Positions 12,501 to 24,500 of a stretch of DNA of 64,000 nt are shown one piece after another. Positions within the stretch are counted from its first letter, which is position 1, and each line of letters starts with the position of its first letter. Position numbers and translations under genes: made by a program. The notes beneath the pieces were generated by a model. That model was not told where the DNA came from. It was given only the letters and a program-made list of their open reading frames with translations, and made no database searches. Source of the stretch: Gari tellinella (Eukaryota > Mollusca > Bivalvia > Cardiida > Psammobiidae); contig OV277856.1 of NCBI GenBank assembly GCA_922989275.2, positions 82,541,038 to 82,605,037 on the forward strand. The letters run 5' to 3'.

Positions 12501-15500
12501 GTTTAATTGCCTGATTTGGTAGTCTCATATCTACGCATATGCGAATTTCGTTTGTTTTGCTTTTTGGTTTGGGTGCTGCAACGATTGGTGACACCCAGTC
12601 CGTTGGTCCGTCTACACACTCTATTATGTCCAGATCCTCAAGACGTTTTAATTCTGCTTCGACTTGCTTTCTTAGGTGAAAAGGAATTCTTCTGTGTGGT
12701 TGTGATACTGGCTGTACATTCGGGTCAACGTGTAAGTCGATTTGTGTATCTTTCAACTTTCCTATTCCAGTAAACACCTGTTTGTATTTAGCACATAACT
12801 TATTGGTGCTATCGGGCTGCATTGATAAAATCTCAGGTACTATTTGGAGTTCAACTGAGGTCATGTAGCTCAATAAATTCCCACAGCTACCTCTTGTAAC
12901 ATAGACCAGTGCTGTTGTCATTTTGTCTCTTGTTTCGATTGTTGCTTGAAATTTACCAATTAAGTTGACTGTACTATTAGCTCCGTACGCGTAAACTTTT
13001 GTGTCTGTTTTGCTCAGTTTTGGCTTCTGTGTCATGTTGTTGTAAGAAATTTCATCAATGACATTGATTGAACTTCCTGTGTCGATTAGTATGCTTATCG
13101 GATATCCATTGATTTGAAGTTTAAGTTTGGGTTTTGGCGTTACTGTATTTATGTTTGCTGTTTCTTTCAAACCATAGCAATAGTGTCCTTCACTTTCACT
13201 GTTATCAGAACTTTCAATAGTATGCACAGTTTTTGTTTTGGAATATCTCTGCTTTGCACGACACACTGTTTCAAAATGGTTGAATTTCTTGCAGAAGTTG
13301 CACTGCTTTCCTTTAGCGGGACAAATTGAATTAGAATGTGGATAGTCCTTACCACAATTTCTGCACTGTGTAGTTCCGCCTTTTGCTGGTTGCTTCTTTC
13401 TAGTTTGATATCTAGGCTGTACCGTGTTTTCCTGTTGTGTGACTCGATTTGTTTCACCATAGCTGTTTTCAATTTCGGAAGCTTGCTGTTCCGATATTTC
13501 GAGTCCTCGGGCTTCTTTGATTAGGTCATCTAGGGACATCTCTGTTCGTAAAGCTTTTCTTCTCAGTCTTGTAGATGAGCAGCTTTGTATTATTTGCGAC
13601 TTTATTTCTTTATTTCTGTCGGCAAATTCACAATTTTCAGACAATCTTCTCAGTCTGGTGTGGTAACTGTCCATGCTTTCTGATGGCTCTTGTTTGGTTT
13701 GGCGAAATTTGTAGACTTCGAATTCCGTAGATTTCTTTGGAACAAAGTATTCTGTTAGTTTCTGTTTAGCCGTTTCATAGTCGTTTCCAGTGTTTTGTAA
13801 TGTATCGAAGATGTCATCTACATCCTCGCCTGCATAATGTAGCAGTAGTGCTCTTTTTCTTTTGGTGTCTTTTATGTTTAAACCAAGAAGTAAGTTATCC
13901 AGTCGGTTGCACCATTTCTTCCATCTCTGGTCAACACCTGGATCACTGACGCTGAAACTAGAAAAAACTGGTAGTCCTTGTGCCATTGTTTTGTTTAATG
14001 TCACTTTACTTTCCAGTTAAGGTTATTGGCCTTATTTCCACTTGTGTGCGTCTTTGTTTTAACTTAGATAGCCTGAATTTGAATATTGCACCATATTATC
14101 CATTTTAACACTTCCGTCTAAGATCACTTTTTGTCTTTTAAATCCATTTTAATACTTTTTATCATTTTCATCACTTTATCCTCGTCGCCATTGTAAAATC
14201 CGTGGGTATGTGGGTTGATGCATAAGAAAGGCTCTTTACAGTACTAACTATTTAATGTCTAAAGCTAACTACATTTCTATACATATTATCAAACTCTGTG
14301 TATCGGAACTCTAATGGGAACTGACCCCTATTAATTATATGCTATTAGAGAGGCATCAGTCTGCTAGTAGGCGGGGCTACATATTTGATAGACAGTTACA
14401 TGGTAACAACACTACAATACCCATATTTCAAAGTTAAAACGTGGCTAAGCCACGTTTTAACTTTGAAATATGGGTATGTTCGACTTAACCGAGCATGAAA
14501 TAATGCAGTTCATATGTCGAACAATCAGATAGTTCGAGTTAAACAAGTTTGAGATATCGAAGTTCGACTGTATGTTACATGTACTTACAGCATGCTGAAG
14601 CTCAACATCTGCTGGAACTTTGGGCTCTATAAGATATTGAATAGAAGCAATAAAATAATGTACAACAAATAATCTTTACAGCAAATTTGTTAACTTTCAA
14701 ATTTATCATTAAATCATTAACAATAAAAAATATTCATTAACTTGTTACTCAATAGCCTGTTTCTAGTTTTGAGGACAGGTTACCACTTAAAGCAGGTTGC
14801 ATAACTCTTCCTACAAATCTATCAGTATTACAAATGCTTACTTCTGTCACACTGATCCAAAATCCTAAAGCAGTAGTCCATTGTCCTGCCAATCAGGGTA
14901 CCAAACACCTTCTGTGACACTGACTGGTTCCCTACATGGCTCAGAAATGACTTCTGCTCCTCTATAGGAGTGGATGACCTAGACTGTCTCGATGGTGTCC
15001 TTGGCAACGAAGATGACAGAGGTCTGGTGGGCGTACCGGAGTTGGATCTGGATAGTACTGATGATGGTGTACCGAACTAAAGATAAACATACAAAACAGA
15101 CTCATTCTTCAATGGAAAAAACAGCTCATGAAGAAGAATTAGAATTAAAAATATTTCTGCAATACTTTAACTTTATTTATCTGATATTTGCTCTCAACAG
15201 TAAATGCAACAGTAATATCTCTCTATTACAACCACAATATTGTGTCAATTATTAGGTGTTTCTGACAGGTGCAGGGCTGCCATAAATTGACATGAAAAAT
15301 CCTAAGATTTCTAAATTTGCATTTTCCAAGTTCGATTTTACGTCTCGTATCTTTACCCCACAGCATTTATCTTATTTTGTTGACAGGCGACTACTTAAAG
15401 CAGGCTGTAAGTAAAGCAGAATGCGCCTTAGGGCGCATTCTGCTTTACTTACAGCCTGCTTTAAGCTACAATGTACTGGGGAAAAATCCGGAGATTTAGG

Positions 15501-18500
15501 AAAAATCCGGAGAAATGGCAGCCCTGCAGGTGACTGCTTAAAGCAAGGTGACAGTTAAACAGTAAGCTCCTTTAGGAGCTAAATCTGTTTTACTGTCACC
15601 TTGCTTTAAGCTGTCACCTGTCTTTCATACAATCAATTAGCCTTATTTTTAGTGGTAATAAGAGAAGTTTTACTGTATTTATCAATATCTCCTTTGGGAT
15701 GGTTGTTTTACACAGATTGGTATGACTATATACATGTACAATAAACACTGAGTTATGCCATGAGAAAACCATAAAATTGTATAGGCCAAGCACCACTGTC
15801 GTCGTTAGCTCTGCATCTGAGCTTGATCTACACTGCCAAATAATGTATATAGATCAAACACTGCCAAATAATGTATATAGATCAAACACTGCCAAATAAT
15901 GTATATAGATCAAACACTGCCAAATAATGTATATAGATCAAACACTGCCAAATAATGTATATAGATCAAACACTGCCAAATAATGTATATAGATTAAACA
16001 CTGCCAAATAATGTATATAGATCAAACACTGCCAAATAATCTATATAGATCAAACACTGCCAAATAATGTATATAGATCAAACACTGCCAAATAATCTAT
16101 ATAGATCAAACACTGCCAAATAATGTATATACAGTTAAACCTCTATGTATCGAACTTCGATAAATCGAATACCCCGTTGTGTCGAAGTTTTTTTGAAGTC
16201 CCGATCTTTTCCACTATATATTCCTTGTAAAAACACATCCATGAATCGAAGTTATGTGTATCGAATTCCCCGTTGTATCGAAGTTTTTTTCCAGTCCTTT
16301 TCATATAAATCCAACATAAAATACCACAAATGTATCGAACATTGATTACCTGTCAAGATTACCACCTGTCAACTAACATGGATCAACGGATTACATGACT
16401 CGCTAGACTGACGCTAATGTTTCACACCTTCGCGTGAAAACACGCTGGGGTGCTCTTTTAATTCTGCATGCACACTCTGTATTATCAGTAATAATTGGGT
16501 AAGTTTGTCATTTAATTGTTTCACAGTTTTCGTTAATGATATTTACAACGCCGCCATATTTAAAGGCTTGATGACACCAATTTATCCAAATGAGTAAATA
16601 AACCGCAAGGACTGTTTTGGACCGACAATTAACGAAACAAGCCAAACTTTGTGAGAAGTTTAATAATGCTGATAAACCAGTGGTCGGCATTCTATTATCA
16701 GAGCCACAGCATGGCAGATGCGCTCCGATCATGGTCTGTCCGGTGAAAGACCCGGTAACCAATCCGTGGGGATAGCTGGGCAGACCCATCTCACAACGAA
16801 CGACAACTCTGTTAAGATATCGATAACGATATTACTGTATGTTCGTATTTATGCACCTGCAATCTTGACAACCTCGAAGTCGAAAATTAATCTTTAAAAT
16901 CATTATTATTTAATCAAATGTTTATTTCAATCTTGAAGCTAAATTGATTGACAGTTACACTGTACATAGTACGATTTTCGGCATTTCCGCCGTAGTTTCG
17001 CATCTTGGTGTAATTGACAGCATCTAAGTTGAAAGTAAGATACATGTAGTTGTTTTTTTTTCTATGTTTTAATGCGTATAACTATGAATTCTCCTACCTT
17101 TGTACACATGTATTGTATTTTGTTATTTATGCCGTTGTTTTTATAAATGATAAAGAACACGTCGGATTTATGTTTATTTCAATATGCCAAAAAGTACACA
17201 TAGACGTGAAAACATTACACGCCGGGAACGATAGTTCTTACAGATCTGATATGCATTGAAATTCAAAACTCAAATCACAACCCATTTATGATTCGAAGCC
17301 CCAATGTTTCGAAGTTTTTTCCACAGTCCCTTGAAGTTCGATACATCGAGGTTTAACTGTAGATCAAACACTGCCAAATAATGTATATAGATCAAACACT
17401 GCCAAATAATGTATATAGATCAAACACTGCCAGACAAGAATCTGTAGATGCTTGAAAGTAACAAACAGTGTAGATTCTGACCAGTCATCGTACCTAAGAC
17501 ATGGCAGCTGGTCTGTATCTACACTGTTTGCAATGCAATAAGTCTGATTTTCTACTGGCATGGATCAACTAAATGAGAGAAGGTATTTCTCTGAGGTAAA
17601 TAATTCAATACAGTCAAACCAGGGAAAGTGTCATGCAAAATTCATGAATTTTTCCTGCATCAAGTGGTCTTAAAGATCACTGTGCATCGTGGTCACTTGA
17701 CACAGGTTTGACTGTAGTGTTTCTTTGAGGGAAAGATTTAAATCTAGTTCAAACCTGGGCAAAAGATGGTGACTCTGACAAGCTTCCATCAGGAGTGTAC
17801 CTGTTGCTCAGCTGGCTGGTGGGCGTGCCAGACTTGGACCCTATGGGCATGGGCTCTGTGAAGGGGATCTCCAGGTCCTTCAAGCTCTGGGTGTCTTCCT
17901 CTCCCTCGTCTGTCCGCCTATTGACCAGGGCACAATGGGTGTTGTAGATCCACTGGTGCAGCATGGAGAACACATAGATGTTCATCATCTGTTCATCAGT
18001 ATAGTATTGACCTGATAACACAACAGATTTACCCATTTCTCCATTAATACGCCTTTTATGCCACTGATTTATTCCTTCAGTGATGAAAATATTTTATGCA
18101 CCATAAGAAAAATATTTCCTATATCCTAGCATAGACTAGCAGGTGGTAGCTTAACCCATTACCCCATAGCCTGTTTCTAGTTTCGTAAATAGGTGACAAC
18201 TTTAAGCAGGTTGAAAGTAAAGCAGAATGCGCCTTAAGGCGCATTCTGCTTTACTTTCAGCCTGATTTAAGCTAACATCTTCTAAAATGTAAGGCATATT
18301 TTTTGTCATACATATTTATGATTGTATAAATTATAATTATTTTCTTTAGCATAGTAATAAATAAATGACGTAAAAAGGTGTATTTATGGGGGAATGGGTT
18401 AAAGCAAACTTGGTAGAACCACAGATCTTCCGCAAGATAGCTGGAAGGTTTCCCTTCTTGAAAAATCTGAGGTGACCAGACCGGAATTGGAACCTCAGTG

Positions 18501-21500
18501 GTGAGGAGCTTAGTGACTTTCAGTCACAGTAACTATGACAACACAGCCATAATATAGGCACCACATTTTCTACTTACCCACATTCAACACAGTGAAGATA
18601 TTTGTTGAGGCAGTTCCGTCAATCTCTGATACGAGGTTTTTCTCATCCTTCCTGAAGGGGTTTGAGGTGTATGGGTTGGGTGCCTGGTGGATTCCCACCT
18701 CCATGAGCCAGTAGCCAACACGATCATTAACAGCACTAACTTTACCTGCAGTAAAAACAACATCTTTTAATTAACACATTACTCCATAGATACACATTTT
18801 AACACCTTTAACCCTTAGCCTGCCACTCACGACTATAGCTTCATATGCAAACAGCTTGGATCCGGATGAGACGCCGAGTAACTCGGCGTCTCATCCGGAT
18901 CCAAGCTGTTTGACACTCGGACAACATTTTCAGCAATTTTGAGCAACTTTGAAACACTTTGAAACTTGAAGCAGACGAGAAATATAGCAGACGACAATTT
19001 ATTTGGCGGGCTAAGGGTTAATGTATTCCCCCTTTGAAGAAAATAACTCCAGTTCATTAATGAATGTGCACCATAAGAAACTTTTCTTTATCTAAGCAAA
19101 TGGTAGCAAAAAGCAGGCTAAAAGTAAAGCAGGATTCGTCATAAGTGTTATTTGGAAAAACCCTCCAAAGTTAATGTAAATTGATCATTTATCAGACAAC
19201 GGATGTGTACATTTGAAAATTCACCTTGATAAGAGTCAAGAACAATGTTAATATTGGATCACATCATGATCAGTGTTCTAAAATCAATGACAATGTCACA
19301 ATGACAATGATTCTAAAATCAGTACTCTCAATATTATGATCACAGAATATACCAGATATATGTTAACTGCCTTTTCATTCTAATCTATCCTGATAAAAAT
19401 ACAGGAAATATTCTTAAACTTTTGTCACGTGGCTGCTTAAAGCAAACTGAAGTAAAGCAAAAATGACTTCCGAAAGGACTCTTACTTGATCTTCTTTAGC
19501 ACCTGCTTTACTGAAACACTTAAAATGATGAAGAGATGTGCTAAGAACTAGTATGGAGAAAGTGTAGATTTTTTTTTATAAAATCAGTTATCCCGTTACC
19601 ACATAAATATGCCTTTTTATGCCATCAATTTATTCTTTCACAGAAGAAAATAGTTCTAATTTATAGTTATGAATACATGTATGTACCATGTAACATATAA
19701 GAAATTATTATATTCTATATCCTACTTCCTAGCAGATGGTAGCTTAAAGCAGGCTGAAAGTAAAGCAAAATGTGCCTTAAGGTGCATTCTGCTTTACTTT
19801 CAACATGCTTTAAATGGTCAGTAGTGTTTAAAACTGAAGGCAATGGGGTAATGGGTTATACAGAAATGAGTGAGCTACCTGGTTGAACCAGCTGTTCATG
19901 CAGGATTGAGATACCAATCAGGAAGCTGAAGGCTTTCCTGGCCACTTCAAAGTCAATACTCTGTGTCTGTAACCATCTGGAAAACAATGAGAGAGAAAAT
20001 CCAGTTAAACTAGAATTTTAGCAACCACTCAATAGGGTTAAATAAAGAACAAGGGCCACCATGGCCTAATATTGCTCACCTTGTACGCCATGTAAAACTT
20101 TACCTAAAGTGACCTTAATTTTGACCTGACATGACCCACATTCTACCATGGCCTAGATTTCAATGAGGCAAACATTTTGAGCAAGTTACATCAAGATCAA
20201 ATGAGAAATGTAGCCTCTAGAGTGTTAACAATGTATTTTCTGATTTGACCTAGTGACCTAGTTTTTGATCCAACATGATCCACATTCATGTACCACCTAG
20301 ATATCATTTAGGCAAACATTTAGACCAGTTTTCATGAAGATCTAATGAGATGTGTGGCCTCTACAGTGTTTACAAGGTTTTTCTATGATTTGACCTTGTG
20401 ACCTAGTTTTTGACAGGACATGATCCACATTTAAATTTGACCTAGATTTCATCAAGACAAACATTGTCATCAAGTTTCACAATGATCGAAAGAAACGTGT
20501 AGTCCCTAGAGAGTTAACGAACACTTATTGTGAACGGATGGATGAAGGACATCCAGCGAACCTAAAAGCTCACCTTGACACTTCCTGCCAGGTGATCTAA
20601 AAAGGCTCATATAAGAGTTTTCTGCATTATGATTCTATATTTTACCCTACATTAAACAGTTATCTGTATTTACAGGTCATCCCATTTCTTCATTGAGTTT
20701 GTACAGGATATGTATACAGGGTGCAATGATTTGAAAACAAGCTTTAGGAGAAAATGGTTAGTTTATATTTTGTTTTCAATGTTCCAACTCAAGGCACCCA
20801 CTAGGGTTAACAATAACTGTTACAAAACCAGACAAGTCCATTGACCTTAATACAGTGTGGCTATGTACAGTGTAGTTACCTGATAGCAGTTGGATAGAGC
20901 TTGTTGAGACAGCCAACTTTTTTACCCTGAAATAAATGCATGTATAGCAAATAGTTATACTGTGTCTCAAGGATGTTTATATTACTTCAGTTTGGGGTAT
21001 TTTTTATCATGGTCTGCACTGTTTTCTGAAACTAACTGTCTGACATGAACTTGCACTCTTGTTTGGGGACAAAAAAATTATCTTATTAGACAAACACAAT
21101 ATTTCAAATGATAAATAATCACAGACAGCAGAGTTTTCATATTCTATCTGATGGCAGTTTAAAGCTAAGATCTGTCTTCAATACTGACAACAAGCTAGAG
21201 GCAATCTGGAGCCCTGTTTACCTACATGGAACATTTGCAAGTGAAATATGCTTGGCACTTTATCTTCTAACTTCTTTGCTTCACTGTCGAGATGTTTGTC
21301 TGATGGTAAGACCTCTTGTAGAATTCTCTGGCACAACACACATTCCTTCACCATCTTCATGTCTGAGCTGACTACCACGTTCACCATGTACAACAGAAGC
21401 TGGGTGGGTAACCTAAAATACAGTTCGAAGTTTACACAGTAAAACCTCTGCAAACCAGAGACCCCTTTGAAAAAGAAGATATTCCACAAATGACAGGCAG

Positions 21501-24500
21501 TTACTAATGCACCTGATAAAAGTAAAGCAGAAAAATTGAAATTTCGGTTAACCCTTCACCCAATAGCATGCTTCTAGTTTTTAAGTCAGAAGTGACCAAT
21601 TAAAGCAGGCTGAAAGTAAAGCAGAATGCACCTTTTTAGGTTGAAAGTAAGGCAGAATGCACCTTTTTTAAGGTGCATTCTGCTTTACTTTCAGCCTGCT
21701 TTAAGCTACCAGCTGCTACAATATAGATTTCTTTCTAATGTTCAATATTCACAACTGTATAAATTGCAACTATTTTCTTCAGTTGAGGGATAAATTATAG
21801 GCATAAAAAGGCGTATTTATGGGGTAATGGGTTAAGCTGTCACCTGTTACCAACCGGTCTAGAGACTGAACAAGTTATTCATAAGTGTCCAGTTTAGCGA
21901 GGTTTCACTGTACTAGAATACTGTAGAATTACGTGAATTGTTGCCAAAGGTAAAGTGTGGGGGTTTGACCGTAACCTGTTACTCCATAAATAGTGGGCTT
22001 TTTCGATTTGGAGAAAATTGTTCCACTTTATACAGTCATAAATAATTATGTCTAATAAGAAATATTTTCTATATCCTAGAATATGATATTTTAAAGAAGA
22101 CTGAAAGTAAAGCAGAATGCACTTTAAGCAGTGATATCATTACATATCTAAACCCTTATTCAAGGAATGGTTGCTCAAGGTATTTCAATGATAAGTAGTT
22201 TAACCCATTACGAGTCTCCGTAGCTATGCATTTTAACACATATTTAATTTGTTCTTCCACTGAAGGAAATAGTTCCACTGTATAGTCATGACTACATGTA
22301 TGATATGTAAGATATATTTTCTCTATCCTAGCAGATGGTACCTAAAGCAGGCTGAAAGTAAATCAGAATATGTGCCTTAACACACATTCTGCTTTACGTT
22401 CAACCTGCTTTAAGTGGTCACATTGTTTTCAAAACTAGAAATAGGCTAAGGAGTAAGGAGTTAATTTAATGTAAGCCACAAGTTGCCTAAAACCAGAAGT
22501 ATGAAATTTAATTTTTATATACTTACTCTGGTTCAGAGTCGAATGACTGAATCACAAAGAACAACTGCCGTAGTAATGACATGCATTCTGCTGACTTCTC
22601 TGGTACATAGAACACTTCCTCCAATGTCTTGCAGAGTTTATTTATGTCTTCTTGAGTTGTTCTCCTGCAATTTAAAGGTATTAGTGTTTTCTTCCTGACA
22701 TGGCCATGTTATTTTTAGATTGGAACATTCTAAAACTGAACATGGGATGATCACTGTGCTCAATGATTTCCGTACAGCCAGCTAGATATATGGAATTGTG
22801 GAATGTACAGTAAAAAAGACATTATTCTTTCCCCGTTTAAATGCAAACGCAATGCACTAAACTGTAGAAATTTAGAAAATTACAACTTTTAGATATTTCT
22901 GTCTATTTTATCTGAGTGGAAAACAGGTTGGAGCCTGATCAGACAACTGATTATGATTGGGAGGGGCGTTGTCTGAGAAAGATAATGTAACGTATGTGGT
23001 ATGTTGGTATAAGCAAATGACTTTGAAATGAGGCTTCCCAAACCGTTGTATGTCAGGACTTGAGTCAATTATATAGCACAAATGTTGATGTGAGCTTAAG
23101 CTTTGCATCGACAGGGTTTGTTGTTGCTGGGTCTCTTGGTTTGCAGCTTACAAATGGTGGCAGCGGTTGGATACTGACAACTGCCAGACTGGAGTTGCCT
23201 TACCCGGTTCTCCCAGGGTCCAAGTCTTGGCACGAGACTTCTGGGAGGGGAGAGGTTTGTTAACATATGTGTTACATTGGCATATGCAAATGCGGTTTCC
23301 CAAACCGTTGTATGTTGGGACTTGAGTCAATTATAAAATGAAATTTAAATTGACTCATTTTAAAAATGATTTTACAAACTTACTATAACAATTTTATAAT
23401 CTTGGTAATAATATTGAAAGAATTTCCATGTTTCCATGCATCTCAATATTGTATCATTTTTATTGTGAATGTATTTATTTGTCTTTCTTGCTTTGTAGGT
23501 GCATTTATGTGATTGCATGTGAAGCACTTTTGAACACACAACTCCTGTGTGCAGCGGTTTTTTTGGGGACCCGTTCCCAATTGAAAACAAGGGAATTTTT
23601 CTCAAAATGAGCATTTCACGGCACAATTTTTCCCCAAAATGAGCCTTTTACGACTTAATTTTTTCCCAAAATCAAGTTTTTTACGCTGTTTTAGGGCACA
23701 TTTTTCCCAATTGAAGGGGTACCAACTCATTCCCAAAGTGGTGAAAAAAAACACTGGTGTGAAAAGAGCGCTAAGCCTATATAAATCGGGTATAATAATA
23801 AATTAAAATAATAATAAAATGCAACAAACATCTCTTGCATTGACAGGGTTTATTGTTGCTGGGTCTCTCTGCTTGCATGTTACAATAATTAGCATATATT
23901 ATATTATTTTAAGCTTATCACACAGTTATGGGAAGTTTGAGTGATTGAGTATTTGAGTTGGGTTTTACTGCACCGCGGCACATGAAATGGTCATGGTGCG
24001 GAACGGGAAGTTTGATTAAAGCAAATAAACTTATTACTATATTAGAAATATTTTCGAAATGTATCTTGTTATTTCTTACTACAAACGACCTATAACCCAG
24101 GGCTCCAGATAAGGGGAGTATTGAAAGAAACCAAAATATTTATTTCTGCACTAAATCCTATGGGGTTACTTTTAACTCATTAAAATTGAGTCATTTGAAT
24201 CGTCTCTTGGGGACGATTCTAATGAAAAGTTACACCGTAGGATTTGGTGTTGAAATGAGCGGAAAAGTTGGTGTACCCCCTCTTATCTAGAGCACTGTAA
24301 CTGTCAACCGATTTGATAAATGTTGAAACTGAAAGTAGGAAGTGCAGTCTAATTTCCAGAGATGACAAGTTTTGACAACACTATTAAGGAAAATGCAAAG
24401 AAAAAATAATTAAAAGAACAGTGAAATAGTTTGCTCCTATTGTTTAATGCGGATACAACTCTCTGACACCATCATAACGTGTGTATTTCTTACTTAGCTT

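Larger units (their letters stand above)
9131..14416 (-). mobile_element. young, complete Ty3/gypsy-type LTR retrotransposon
   Basis: Two 225-bp LTRs that read as identical by eye (9131-9355 and 14192-14416; TGT...ACA) flank a single gag-pol frame on the minus strand. The 5-bp target duplication ATACC is at 9126-9130 and 14417-14421. A tRNA-Ser-type primer site and a purine tract are in the expected places. There is no env-like frame. It sits inside a pogo-like MITE in AP5Z1 intron 9, in the same sense as the host gene. Apparently identical LTRs imply a recent insertion. Confidence 0.97.
9085..14572. mobile_element. pogo-like MITE interrupted by the LTR retrotransposon
   Basis: Ends TACAGTCGAACTTCGATATC and its complement with TA at each side. 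Without the LTR insertion it is about 190 bp with a central palindrome (14419-14476). A second copy is at 51484-51668. Confidence 0.82.

Noticed and set aside
10898..13524. Plus-strand frames of 60-88 residues and a second minus-strand frame (13167-13472)
   Set aside because: Shadows of the retrotransposon polyprotein.
16508..16789. Transposase for the pogo-like element
   Set aside because: A 93-residue frame shows no DDE or helix-turn-helix signature that I recognise; the element looks non-autonomous.
15822..17442. CRISPR-like regular repeat
   Set aside because: 28-bp units are head to tail with no unique spacers; it is a minisatellite in an animal genome.
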